From assembly GCA_934254815.1 (NCBI GenBank), contig CAKQME010000013.1, forward strand, positions 9,890 through 73,889: a DNA stretch of 64,000 nucleotides. Direction: 5' to 3'. Origin of the DNA: an uncultured Clostridia bacterium. Its GTDB lineage: Bacteria > Bacillota > Clostridia > Christensenellales > Borkfalkiaceae. Positions 40,922 to 49,857 of the stretch are shown here, one piece after another. Within the stretch, counting starts at the first letter, position 1, and each line of letters opens with the position of its first letter. Under the pieces are notes generated by a model. It did no database searches, had not been told where the DNA came from, and saw only the letters and a list, made by a program, of their open reading frames with translations. Both the position numbers and the translations under genes were made by a program.

Positions 40922-41268
40922 CGGCTAAAGAGAGAGAAGTGGTCAGAGCCGCTTTGGCATTTTGCGGAGACAAAAGCAGTTGTCTTATTTCAGAAAGCGA
41001 TTTGCTTGCGCTTGTCAATATCAGAAAAGTGACAGCAAGGGAACTTGAGACGATAGTGAATTCTTTGACTCTCGACGGGTATTTTGATGTGATAAAATGT
41101 CGTAAAGACACCGAAAATATGTTGTGTATAACACCAAAACCGAAAGCGCGCGTATATGAGCGCGAACAAAAACAACTTGTGCGCAGCATAGGTTTTAAAT
41201 TGTTGTTGACGGTGTTAGGTTCATTGGTCGCATTTCTTGTGACTAAAATTTTATACGGATTATTTTAG
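40915..41268 (+). CDS. Winged-helix-like protein with a C-terminal membrane anchor (copy 2)
   Basis: A 117-residue protein, apparently a divergent sister of the preceding product. The N-terminal part (LISESDLLALVNIRKVTARELETIVNSLTLDGYFDVIKC) is helix-turn-helix-like and the last 25 residues (FKLLLTVLGSLVAFLVTKILYGLF) form a membrane span. It overlaps the preceding gene by 7 bases and ends 4 bases before uvrB. DNA binding at the membrane or membrane-tethered protein contacts are both possible. The function is unknown. Confidence 0.65.
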   Translation: MLTAKEREVVRAALAFCGDKSSCLISESDLLALVNIRKVTARELETIVNSLTLDGYFDVIKCRKDTENMLCITPKPKARVYEREQKQLVRSIGFKLLLTVLGSLVAFLVTKILYGLF

Positions 41269-41272
41269 ATTT

Positions 41273-43237
41273 ATGGAACGAAAGAAGTTTGTTTTACATT
41301 CCGAATATAAGCCTACGGGCGACCAACCGGATGCGATAAAAAGTCTTACGGAGGGTTTTTGCGACGGACTGAAAAGTCAGGTGCTTGTCGGCGTTACGGG
41401 GAGCGGTAAGACTTTTACGATGGCTAACGTAATACAGAACGTTCAGCGACCCACGCTTGTAATAGCGCATAATAAAACGCTTGCAGCGCAACTTTGTAAC
41501 GAGTTAAGAGAGTTTTTCCCGGAAAACCGAGTAGAATATTTCGTTTCTTATTACGATTATTATCAACCGGAATCATATATACCGTCAACCGATACTTATA
41601 TCGAAAAAGATCTTTCGATAAACGACGAAATCGATAAATTGAGACACAGCGCGACATGTTCGCTTGCCGAGCGTAACGACGTTATAGTTGTGGCTTCAGT
41701 TTCGTGTATATACGGTCTTGGCGCACCGGAAGAGTATTTTGCTCTTGCAATTTCGCTACGCGAGGGAATGGAAATAGAACGCGACGAGCTTATGCGTAAG
41801 CTTGTTTCGCGGCAATACGAACGTAAGGATATAGATTTTACGCGTTCTTCGTTTCGCGTGCGTGGCGATGTAGTGGAAATTTTCCCCGCATCTAACGACG
41901 AGATCTATATACGGGTAGAATTTTTCGGAGATGAAATAGAAAAAATAAGCGAATGCGATTTTGTGACGGGTAAAGCGATAAACACGTTAAAGCACGTCGC
42001 GATTTTTCCCGCAAGTCATTATGCCGTAGGCGATGAAAAAATGGAAACGTCGCTTTCGCGAATAGAAACCGATATGCGCGAAGAAGTAGAAAACTTCAGG
42101 CGACAGGATAAACTTCTCGAAGCTCAGCGATTATTGCAACGTACTTCTTACGATATCGAAATGATGCGTGAGATAGGCTATTGTAGCGGAATAGAGAATT
42201 ACAGTCGTTATTTCGACGGGAGAAAAGCGGGTGAGCCGCCGTTTACGTTGATCGACTATTTTCCTAAGGACTTTATTTGTTTTATCGATGAAAGCCATAT
42301 GACGGTTCCGCAGATACGCGCAATGTATAACGGTGACAGGGCAAGAAAAGATAATCTTGTCGGATATGGTTTCAGGTTAAGGTCGGCTTATGATAACCGT
42401 CCGTTGACGTTTGGCGAATTTTGCGACCGAATCGGGCAAACCGTTTATATTTCTGCAACGCCCGCACCGTATGAATTGTCTATTTCCGATAATAACGCCG
42501 AACAGATAATACGACCTACCGGTTTGCTTGATCCGATAGTCGAAGTCAGACCGACAAAAGGGCAGATAGATGATTTACAGTCCGAGATAAAAAAGGTTAT
42601 AGCGACCGAGGGAAGAGTTCTTGTTACGACTTTGACTAAAAAGATGGCTGAAAGTCTTACAGATTATCTGAAAGAACAGTCATTTAAAGTCAGGTATATG
42701 CACAGCGATGTGGATACGCTTGAAAGAATAGATATAATTCAGGAATTAAGACGCGGAGATATCGACGTACTTATAGGTATAAACCTTTTAAGAGAGGGTC
42801 TCGATATGCCGGAAGTTAAGCTTGTCGCGATACTTGACGCAGATAAAGAGGGCTTTTTGCGGAGCGATACCGCGCTTATTCAGACTATAGGCAGAACGGC
42901 GAGAAATGCAGAAGGGAGGGTAATAATGTATGCAGACGTAATAACCGACAGCATGCGTCGCGCAATGGACGAAACAGCACGCAGAAGAAAGATACAGTCG
43001 GATTATAACGCCAAGCACGGGATAACGCCTAAAACCATAATCAAGAAAATAGTCAACACGCTTGAAATTTCGAAAAAAGCCGATAATACCGCAGATATTA
43101 AAGCAACCGATATTCCGGAAGAAATAGAGAAACTTAAAGCGTTAATGAAGATAGCGTCGGCAAATCTTGACTTTGAAAGGTGTATAGAGATACGCGATAC
43201 GATAGCGCAATTAAAACGAAAGATGAGGACTAAATGA
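41273..43237 (+). CDS. uvrB: Excinuclease ABC subunit B
   Basis: A 654-residue DNA repair helicase-like protein that receives damaged DNA from UvrA and loads UvrC. The Walker A motif is GVTGSGKTFT, the beta-hairpin region lies around YYDYYQPESYIPSTDTYIEKD, the DEAD-box equivalent is FIDESH, and the C-terminal UvrC-binding domain (EEIEKLKALMKIASANLDFERCIEIRD) is present. The length is normal. It is separated from uvrA only by a DUF3267 gene whose start overlaps the uvrB stop by 4 bases. Confidence 0.97.
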   Translation: MERKKFVLHSEYKPTGDQPDAIKSLTEGFCDGLKSQVLVGVTGSGKTFTMANVIQNVQRPTLVIAHNKTLAAQLCNELREFFPENRVEYFVSYYDYYQPESYIPSTDTYIEKDLSINDEIDKLRHSATCSLAERNDVIVVASVSCIYGLGAPEEYFALAISLREGMEIERDELMRKLVSRQYERKDIDFTRSSFRVRGDVVEIFPASNDEIYIRVEFFGDEIEKISECDFVTGKAINTLKHVAIFPASHYAVGDEKMETSLSRIETDMREEVENFRRQDKLLEAQRLLQRTSYDIEMMREIGYCSGIENYSRYFDGRKAGEPPFTLIDYFPKDFICFIDESHMTVPQIRAMYNGDRARKDNLVGYGFRLRSAYDNRPLTFGEFCDRIGQTVYISATPAPYELSISDNNAEQIIRPTGLLDPIVEVRPTKGQIDDLQSEIKKVIATEGRVLVTTLTKKMAESLTDYLKEQSFKVRYMHSDVDTLERIDIIQELRRGDIDVLIGINLLREGLDMPEVKLVAILDADKEGFLRSDTALIQTIGRTARNAEGRVIMYADVITDSMRRAMDETARRRKIQSDYNAKHGITPKTIIKKIVNTLEISKKADNTADIKATDIPEEIEKLKALMKIASANLDFERCIEIRDTIAQLKRKMRTK

Positions 43238-43887
43238 AAAAGGATTTTTATTATGAACTGCCCGACGGATATCGCGCGGATAAAACAGTTGACGCTAAAA
43301 ATAAAAAAATCGGTATTTTAATGAATATAGCGGCGATTATAATAATGATTGTCGTATATATTCTGACGGATTTTATAGCATGCGGCAGATTGACGGTTAC
43401 TGACGTGTTTAGGGATTTATCGGAAGATGAAGATTTTGCGGGGTGGTATTTAGGTTCGGTGTTGTTACCGCTTATAATTTTCCTTGCGGCTTCTTTTGTT
43501 TATCTTGTGCTGCACGAGCTTACGCACGGCGTTGCCTATAAATTGCTTACGGGTGAGAAATTGACTTTCGGAATAACCTGGAGCGCGGCGTATTGTGGCG
43601 TTCCTAACTTATATGTGGGCAAAAGAACTGCGCTTATTGCATTACTGTCTCCGTTTATATTATTCAGCGCGATATTTATTTGCGCAATAACCTTTACAGG
43701 CGAAACTATGACGGGATTTTTGTTGAAGTTGTTGTTTGCCGAACATTTCGGCGGTTGCGTCGGTGATTTGTACGATACGTTTTTGCTTACGTTCAAATAT
43801 AGAAAAGGTTGCCTTATGAATGACGATGGTCCGAAGCAAGTATTTTATGTATATGAGGAAAACGATTTAGAAAAGCAGGCGGTTTAA
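43234..43887 (+). CDS. DUF3267-family membrane protein with HELTH metallopeptidase-like motif
   Basis: A 217-residue membrane protein with four predicted spans. The segment YLVLHELTHGVAYKLLTGEK contains HExxH, the zinc-binding pattern of metallopeptidases, as in the DUF3267 family, followed by the expected PNLYVGKRTALIALLSPF. Whether it is an active intramembrane protease is unknown. Its position between uvrB and uvrA, overlapping the former and 6 bases before the latter, indicates co-transcription but does not prove a repair role. Confidence 0.8.
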   Translation: MKKDFYYELPDGYRADKTVDAKNKKIGILMNIAAIIIMIVVYILTDFIACGRLTVTDVFRDLSEDEDFAGWYLGSVLLPLIIFLAASFVYLVLHELTHGVAYKLLTGEKLTFGITWSAAYCGVPNLYVGKRTALIALLSPFILFSAIFICAITFTGETMTGFLLKLLFAEHFGGCVGDLYDTFLLTFKYRKGCLMNDDGPKQVFYVYEENDLEKQAV

Positions 43888-43893
43888 CATATT

Positions 43894-46722
43894 ATGATTA
43901 ACTATATTAAGATAAAAGGCGCTAAAGAAAATAATTTGAAAAACATAAGCGTCGATATTCCGAGAGATAAACTTGTGGTATTCACGGGGTTGTCGGGGTC
44001 GGGAAAGTCGACTTTGGCTTTCGATACTATTTTTGCCGAGGGGCAGAGAAAATATATGGAGAGCTTATCGAGTTACGCTCGTATGTTTTTAGGTCAGATG
44101 GAAAAACCCGATGTCGAGAGTATAGAGGGGTTGTCTCCCGCAATTTCTATAGATCAGAAAACGACGTCGAACAATCCCAGATCTACCGTTGGTACCGTAA
44201 CGGAAATATACGATTATCTGAGACTTTTATATGCGCGCGTCGGTGTGCCTCATTGCCCGAAGTGCGGGAGAGTTATAGAGAAAATTACAGTCGACCAGAT
44301 AGCGGAACAAGTGTTGGCTTATGAAACCGGCAGTAGAATTTTAGTAAATGCTCCGGTTGTAAGGGGTAGAAAAGGAGAGTATGGCAAACAGCTTGAGAGT
44401 TATCGAAAAAGCGGATTCGCAAGGGTTGAAATAGACGGCTCGGTTTACGATTTATCCGAAGAGATAAAACTGGATAAAAATATTAAACACACTATATCTG
44501 TCGTAGTCGACAGACTCATAGTGAAAGACGGAATAAGAAAGCGTTTAACCGACAGTTTGGAAGCTGCGTTAAAGTTAGCCGAAGGTCTTGTCGTTATCGA
44601 AAAAGACGGTGAAAGTAAACTGTTTTCAACTAATTACAGTTGCCCCGAATGCGGGATTTCGATTGAAGAAATCGAACCGAGATTGTTTTCGTTTAATAAC
44701 CCCTATGGCGCGTGTCCCGAATGTAACGGTTTAGGTTATACGTCGCGTATCGACGAAAAGCTTGTAATAGGAGATCCGAATAAAAGTTTAAGAGAGGGCG
44801 CGCTTACCGTTACCGGTTGGAATCTCGATAACGGTAAAATGACCGAAATGTATTTCAAGGCATTGTCGCGACATTACGGTTTCAGTCTCGATACTCCCGT
44901 TAAAGATTTACCTAAAGATATACTGAACATATTGTTGTACGGAACAAAAGGCGAAAAGATAACTATGTCGTACAGTACCCGTACTTTCAGCAGTAATTAT
45001 AATTCGACTTATGAGGGAGTGATTCCGAATCTCGAAAGACGATACAGAGAGACTACAAGCGATTATACTAAAAGCGAAATAGAACGCTATATGGTAAGTT
45101 CGCCTTGTAGGGAATGTCATGGGAAAAGATTAAAAAAAGAGGCGCTTGCCGTAACGGTCGGAAGTCTTAATATTGCCGAATTGTGCGATTTATCCGTAAT
45201 AAAACTCGATTCTTTTATAGACGGAATAATATTAAGCGAAACTCAGAAAATCATATCGAAGAGTATATTAAAAGAAATCAAAGCAAGGCTTAAATTCTTG
45301 ATAGACGTCGGATTGGGTTATCTCACGCTTTCGAGAAGTGCCGGTACGCTTTCGGGCGGAGAGGCGCAAAGAATAAGGCTTGCAACTCAGATAGGTAGCG
45401 GGCTTACCGGAGTTTTGTATATTCTTGACGAGCCAAGTATAGGGCTTCATCAGCGCGATAACGAAAAACTTATAAAAACCCTGTTGAGACTTCGGGATCT
45501 CGGTAATACGCTTATAGTGGTAGAACACGACGAGGATACTATGCGGGCGGCGGACTATATAGTGGATATAGGACCGAAAGCGGGAGTTCATGGCGGAGAA
45601 ATCGTTGCGAAAGGTTCTGTAAAAGATATTGAAAATGAACCGAGATCTATTACGGGCGACTATTTATCTGGCAGACGAAAAATCGAAATTCCGTCTTACA
45701 GGCATGTTTGCGACGGTCGTTGGCTTGGGATAAAAGGCGCAAAACAAAATAATCTCAAAAACATAGACGTAAAATTTCCCGTAGGATTGTTTACGGCTGT
45801 CACAGGAGTGTCTGGTAGCGGGAAAAGCTCGCTGATAAACGAAATTTTGCTTCCTGAATTTGCCGATAAATTAAACGGCGCAAAAATGCGTACAGGCAAT
45901 TCCGACGGCGTTACGGGGCTTGAATATTTCGATAACGTTATAGCAATCGATCAAAGCCCTATAGGCAGAACACCGAGAAGCAATCCTGCAACATATACGG
46001 GCGCGTTTACGCCTATACGAGAATTGTACGCTTCCACACAGGATGCCAAAGAGCGCGGTTATAAATCCGGCAGGTTTTCGTTTAACGTTGCGGGCGGCAG
46101 ATGCGAACGTTGTTCCGGTGACGGTATTATAAAAATCGAAATGCACTTTTTGCCCGATGTGTTCGTGCCTTGCGAAGTTTGTAAAGGAAAGAGATATAAC
46201 CATGAAACACTCGAAGTTAGATACAAAGGTAAGAGTATTTCCGATGTACTTGAAATGACCGTTGACGAGGGCGTTGATTTTTTCCAAAATGTTCCCAGAA
46301 TATATAATAAAATAAAAACCTTGCAGGAAGTCGGTTTGGGATATATCAGACTGGGGCAGTCGGCAACGACGCTTTCTGGCGGCGAAGCTCAAAGAGTTAA
46401 ACTTGCCACCGAGCTTTCGAAACGATCGACGGGCAGAACATTGTATGTACTCGACGAACCCACTACGGGTCTTCATAGTTACGATGTCGATAAACTGCTG
46501 ACTATTCTCGAAAAGCTTCGTGACGCAGGTAATACGGTAATAGTTATCGAACATAATCTGGACGTTATAAAAGTTGCTGATTATATAGTGGATTTAGGGC
46601 CGGAGGGCGGAGACGGCGGCGGCACGATAGTCGCGCAAGGTACGCCCGAAGAAGTTGCAAAAGTAAAAGAAAGTTATACGGGGCAATTCCTTGAAAAAAT
46701 GCTTGGAGATCAAAACAGATGA
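43894..46722 (+). CDS. uvrA: Excinuclease ABC subunit A
   Basis: A 942-residue ABC-type ATPase that scans DNA for damage. It has two nucleotide-binding halves with Walker A motifs GLSGSGKSTLAFDT and GVSGSGKSSLINE, signature motifs LSGGEAQRIRLATQIGS and LSGGEAQRVKLATELSK, and zinc modules CPKCGR, CPECG...CPECNGLG and CERCSGDG...CEVCKGKR. All are intact. It completes the UvrB-UvrA pair. Its stop overlaps the following hypothetical gene by 4 bases. Confidence 0.98.
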   Translation: MINYIKIKGAKENNLKNISVDIPRDKLVVFTGLSGSGKSTLAFDTIFAEGQRKYMESLSSYARMFLGQMEKPDVESIEGLSPAISIDQKTTSNNPRSTVGTVTEIYDYLRLLYARVGVPHCPKCGRVIEKITVDQIAEQVLAYETGSRILVNAPVVRGRKGEYGKQLESYRKSGFARVEIDGSVYDLSEEIKLDKNIKHTISVVVDRLIVKDGIRKRLTDSLEAALKLAEGLVVIEKDGESKLFSTNYSCPECGISIEEIEPRLFSFNNPYGACPECNGLGYTSRIDEKLVIGDPNKSLREGALTVTGWNLDNGKMTEMYFKALSRHYGFSLDTPVKDLPKDILNILLYGTKGEKITMSYSTRTFSSNYNSTYEGVIPNLERRYRETTSDYTKSEIERYMVSSPCRECHGKRLKKEALAVTVGSLNIAELCDLSVIKLDSFIDGIILSETQKIISKSILKEIKARLKFLIDVGLGYLTLSRSAGTLSGGEAQRIRLATQIGSGLTGVLYILDEPSIGLHQRDNEKLIKTLLRLRDLGNTLIVVEHDEDTMRAADYIVDIGPKAGVHGGEIVAKGSVKDIENEPRSITGDYLSGRRKIEIPSYRHVCDGRWLGIKGAKQNNLKNIDVKFPVGLFTAVTGVSGSGKSSLINEILLPEFADKLNGAKMRTGNSDGVTGLEYFDNVIAIDQSPIGRTPRSNPATYTGAFTPIRELYASTQDAKERGYKSGRFSFNVAGGRCERCSGDGIIKIEMHFLPDVFVPCEVCKGKRYNHETLEVRYKGKSISDVLEMTVDEGVDFFQNVPRIYNKIKTLQEVGLGYIRLGQSATTLSGGEAQRVKLATELSKRSTGRTLYVLDEPTTGLHSYDVDKLLTILEKLRDAGNTVIVIEHNLDVIKVADYIVDLGPEGGDGGGTIVAQGTPEEVAKVKESYTGQFLEKMLGDQNR

Positions 46723-47264
46723 TAAGAGACGATTTTAAAAATGTAAAACAAGTAACGAAAAAAGAAGAACGTAAAAAACATACTATGGGCGAACGTAATT
46801 TTTATGCCAAAGAAATGTCAAAGCTTAAAGATTTAAACAAAGCAATGAGTTTTTCGGTAAAATTTACGGTGATAGCGATTGCGATTGCTTACGCTTTCGT
46901 TCTTGCGGTTTTCATTATGTCACAATTTAACAGCGAAATAGAGTACGGGCTTGTCAGATTTATTATTTGGTCGTGCGTTTTCGGAGCGATAGCCGTGTTC
47001 ACCTTACTTTGGTTTATATGGCTCAGACCGTCAAATGAAAAGAAAATTGAAAAATACCGTCATGAATTGGAAAAACTGAATGCAAAAAGTCTCGGTAAAA
47101 TTTCCGCTGCATACTCGCTGTACGGCGAAGATTATAAGCGGGAGCTGACCGAAAAGCATCGCGAAGATTGCGAGAAGGTCAGGGCTGAAGCAGAAAAGAA
47201 TAACGCAGAGAAAGCGAAAGATGCCGATACTGAAGAAAAAATTTCATCAGACGAGCAAAAATGA
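46719..47264 (+). CDS. Two-span membrane protein with a charged helical tail
   Basis: A 181-residue protein with two membrane spans (about residues 50-70 and 82-104) and a C-terminal region rich in Glu, Lys and Ala that is probably a coiled coil (about 110-181). No family is recognised. Its start overlaps the uvrA stop (ATGA), so it is translationally coupled. The next gene has its own promoter. Confidence 0.7.
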   Translation: MIRDDFKNVKQVTKKEERKKHTMGERNFYAKEMSKLKDLNKAMSFSVKFTVIAIAIAYAFVLAVFIMSQFNSEIEYGLVRFIIWSCVFGAIAVFTLLWFIWLRPSNEKKIEKYRHELEKLNAKSLGKISAAYSLYGEDYKRELTEKHREDCEKVRAEAEKNNAEKAKDADTEEKISSDEQK

Positions 47265-47285
47265 GTTAAACTATTTATAAAATAA

Positions 47286-47314
47286 TTGACGAAATCGATA
47301 AAATATGATAATAT
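47286..47314 (+). promoter_or_regulatory. Promoter of the M24 peptidase gene, start codon at the +1 site
   Basis: TTGACG (47286-47291), a 17-base spacer and TAATAT (47309-47314; an overlapping TATAAT is at 47312-47317). The expected start of transcription is at about 47321, one base before the ATG at 47322. Confidence 0.6.
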
Positions 47315-47321
47315 AATAAAT

Positions 47322-48404
47322 ATGTGTAAGAATTTTACTTTCAAAGATTACGATGCAGCTTTGATAACGGACGAGAAAGAGCGGTTATATTATCTTGGAT
47401 TTCATTCAACGGCAGGTTATGTCGTTGTTATGAAAAACGCAACCTACTTTATTGTCGATAACAGATATCTGAAAGCAGCTGAAAAAGCTTTGAATAAAAA
47501 AGGTGTAGAAGTCGTTTTAGGTAGCGATTATAAAGTTCTTTGTGAAAAAGCTCAGTCGTCAGGAGTTAAGACGATCGGTATCGATTTTACGAAAGTTACG
47601 CTTCGCGAATATGAGAACTTAAAAAAATTAGGCTTTGAATATGTCGACATATCGGGCGAACTCGTTGCGATGATGTCTATAAAAAGCGAGGAAGAACTTA
47701 AATATATTAAAAAAGCTTGCGAAATAGCCGAAAAATCATGGCTTGCAGTGCTACCTTTCATTAAAGAGGGCATAACGGAAAAACAACTTGCGGCGGAGCT
47801 TGAATATAATTTTCGTAAAAACGGAGCAAGCGGTACGTCTTTCGATACAATTGTGGCGTTCGGTAAAAACGCCGCAGTTCCGCACCATGAGACAGGCGAT
47901 ACGAAATTGAAAAAAAATCAATGCGTTTTAATGGATTTCGGATGTTTGTATAAGGGTTATTGTTCCGATATGACGAGAACAATGTTTTTCGGCATTCCGG
48001 ACGAAGAGTTTGAAAAAGCGTATCTTGCGGTATTGCTTGCGCATAAAACTGCCGCCGATAAAATCGAAGCGGGCATAACCGGTAAAACGGCAGACGGTTA
48101 TGCGAGAGAAGTGCTTGAATCTTTAGGGTATGGAAAGTATTTTACTCATTCTCTTGGTCACGGTATCGGCGTAAATATTCACGAGTGTCCCGTTTTATCT
48201 CCGAGAGGAGAAGCGGTTCTTGAAAACGGAATGGTATTTTCCGATGAACCCGGCGTTTACATTAACGGTAAGTTCGGCATCAGAATAGAAGATAGCTGTT
48301 ATCTCGCAAACGGTAAATTTCATACCTTTATGAAAGACGATAAGTCATTGGTGGTAATTTCCGAAGACGGAAAGATCGAAAGAAAAAAACTAATAAAGAA
48401 ATAA
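47322..48404 (+). CDS. M24 family metallopeptidase (Xaa-Pro aminopeptidase type)
   Basis: A 360-residue cytoplasmic peptidase with a creatinase-like N-terminal domain and a pita-bread catalytic domain. The metal ligands are in MDFGCLYKGYCSDMTRTMFFG (two Asp), HSLGHGIGVNIHE (His), VFSDEPGVYI (Glu) and FGIRIEDS (Glu). It removes N-terminal residues before proline or cleaves Xaa-Pro dipeptides. The frame extends back to a TTG that is itself the -35 box, so the ATG at 47322 is taken as start, and the mRNA may be leaderless. It precedes efp, a common pairing in Bacillota. Confidence 0.92.
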   Translation: MCKNFTFKDYDAALITDEKERLYYLGFHSTAGYVVVMKNATYFIVDNRYLKAAEKALNKKGVEVVLGSDYKVLCEKAQSSGVKTIGIDFTKVTLREYENLKKLGFEYVDISGELVAMMSIKSEEELKYIKKACEIAEKSWLAVLPFIKEGITEKQLAAELEYNFRKNGASGTSFDTIVAFGKNAAVPHHETGDTKLKKNQCVLMDFGCLYKGYCSDMTRTMFFGIPDEEFEKAYLAVLLAHKTAADKIEAGITGKTADGYAREVLESLGYGKYFTHSLGHGIGVNIHECPVLSPRGEAVLENGMVFSDEPGVYINGKFGIRIEDSCYLANGKFHTFMKDDKSLVVISEDGKIERKKLIKK

Positions 48405-48432
48405 TTTAAGATAAATCAAGGAGTTTATTTTT

Positions 48433-48993
48433 ATGGTATATGCAGGCGATTTAAGAAAAGGCGTAACGATCGAATACGATGGCAAAGTTTGGACTGTTGT
48501 CGATTTTCTTCACGTTAAACCCGGTAAGGGAGCGGCGTTCGTAAGAACCACCCTTAAAAACGTTGTCGACGGAAAAGTTTTACAAATAACTTTTAACCCG
48601 ACGGAGAAATTCGAGAACGCGATTATCGAAACAAAGAAGATGACTTATTCGTATAACGACGGCGAACTTTATTATTTCATGGATGAAGAATATAATATGG
48701 AACCGCTTAATTACGAGCAGGTTGAAGACGCGTTGAAGTGGATAAAAGAAAACGACCCGGTTACCGTTAAATTTTATAAAGGCAAGGCATTTTCGGTTGA
48801 TTGCGAAAATTTCGTAGAACTTCTCGTTACCGAGTCCGAGCCTGGCGTTGCGGGAAATACCGCTACCAACGCAACTAAGAGAGCTAAACTTGAAACGGGC
48901 GTTGAAATACAGGTTCCTATGTTCGTAAACGAGGGCGAGCTTATCAGAATCGATACTCGTACAGGCGAATATATGGAGCGCGTAAAGAAGTAA
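48433..48993 (+). CDS. efp: Elongation factor P
   Basis: A 186-residue translation factor that relieves ribosome stalling at proline runs. It has the three-barrel EF-P structure: N-terminal KOW-like domain with the loop HVKPGKGAAFVRT, whose Lys is the modification site, central domain with YYFMDEEYNMEPL, and C-terminal domain with VTESEPGVAGNTATNATKRAKLETG. AAGGAG precedes the ATG. An intrinsic terminator follows. Confidence 0.97.
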   Translation: MVYAGDLRKGVTIEYDGKVWTVVDFLHVKPGKGAAFVRTTLKNVVDGKVLQITFNPTEKFENAIIETKKMTYSYNDGELYYFMDEEYNMEPLNYEQVEDALKWIKENDPVTVKFYKGKAFSVDCENFVELLVTESEPGVAGNTATNATKRAKLETGVEIQVPMFVNEGELIRIDTRTGEYMERVKK

Positions 48994-49012
48994 TCTTTAA
49001 TTTTTGCATAAT

Positions 49013-49043
49013 GCGGCAGGTCGTTTTCGTGACTGCCGCTTTT
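49013..49043 (+). terminator. Intrinsic terminator between efp and fabG
   Basis: GCGGCAG and CTGCCGC pair around a 13-base loop, followed by TTTT. It lies 20 bases after the efp stop. Confidence 0.75.
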
Positions 49044-49062
49044 GTGCTATATAGGTGCAAAT

Positions 49063-49773
49063 ATGAAAAGCGTTTTGATAACGGGTGCAAGCGGAGGAAT
49101 CGGTAAAGCGATTGCCGAGGAATTTGCTTCGGCGGGGTATTTTGTCGGGGTGAATTACAATAAGAATAAAAGAGATGCGGAAAAACTTGCCGAAAAACTC
49201 GGCGGTATTGCCATTGGATTTGACGTGTCTGACATCAACGCCGTTGTCTTCGGCGTAAAGCATTTTTTAACTGTTGCCGAAAAGATAGACGTTCTTGTGA
49301 ATTGCGCGGGGATAGCGTTGCCCGTAAAAACCGTTTTAGACACAACGGAAGAAGAATTCGACCGTATTTTTTCCGTCAATGTAAAAGGCGTTTATAATAC
49401 GATTAAAACCGTTATTCCCGAAATGCTTGATAACGGCGGAAAAATAATAAATATATCATCAATGTGGGGGCTTGTCGGCGGCTCGTGCGAAGCGATATAT
49501 TCGGCTTCTAAAGCTGCGGTAATAGGGTTGACAAAAGCTCTTGCCAAAGAATATGCGAACGCGAAGATAACTGTAAATGCCATAGCACCCGGTTTTATAG
49601 ATACGCATATGAACGACAATTTAAGCGAAGAGAATAAGCGTATTGCTATTGAAGATATACCGTTGGGGCGCGTCGGTACGGGGCGAGATGTTGCGCGCGC
49701 CGCGCTGTATCTTGCCGAAAACGACTTTGTTACCGGCGAAATTTTAAACATCAGCGGCGGAGAAGTGATTTAA
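49063..49773 (+). CDS. fabG: Short-chain dehydrogenase, FabG-like (3-oxoacyl-ACP reductase)
   Basis: A 236-residue SDR enzyme with cofactor motif TGASGGIGKAIAE, NCAGIA (the NAG motif), and the catalytic Ser in ISSMWG with Tyr and Lys in YSASKAAVIG. The C-terminal GEILNISGGE is FabG-like. It would reduce 3-oxoacyl-ACP with NADPH, but SDRs of this size also act on other substrates, and no fatty acid genes are adjacent. The ATG at 49063 is chosen over the frame opening at 49042 because AGGTG lies just upstream and the protein begins with the usual KSVLITG. Confidence 0.85.
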   Translation: MKSVLITGASGGIGKAIAEEFASAGYFVGVNYNKNKRDAEKLAEKLGGIAIGFDVSDINAVVFGVKHFLTVAEKIDVLVNCAGIALPVKTVLDTTEEEFDRIFSVNVKGVYNTIKTVIPEMLDNGGKIINISSMWGLVGGSCEAIYSASKAAVIGLTKALAKEYANAKITVNAIAPGFIDTHMNDNLSEENKRIAIEDIPLGRVGTGRDVARAALYLAENDFVTGEILNISGGEVI

Positions 49774-49857
49774 ATATAAAATTTTTTCTTAAAAAAAGGA
49801 TTTTCAGTTTTTTTCGTAGAATAATAAGACGAAAAATAGGATCGTGGAGGAATTGCC

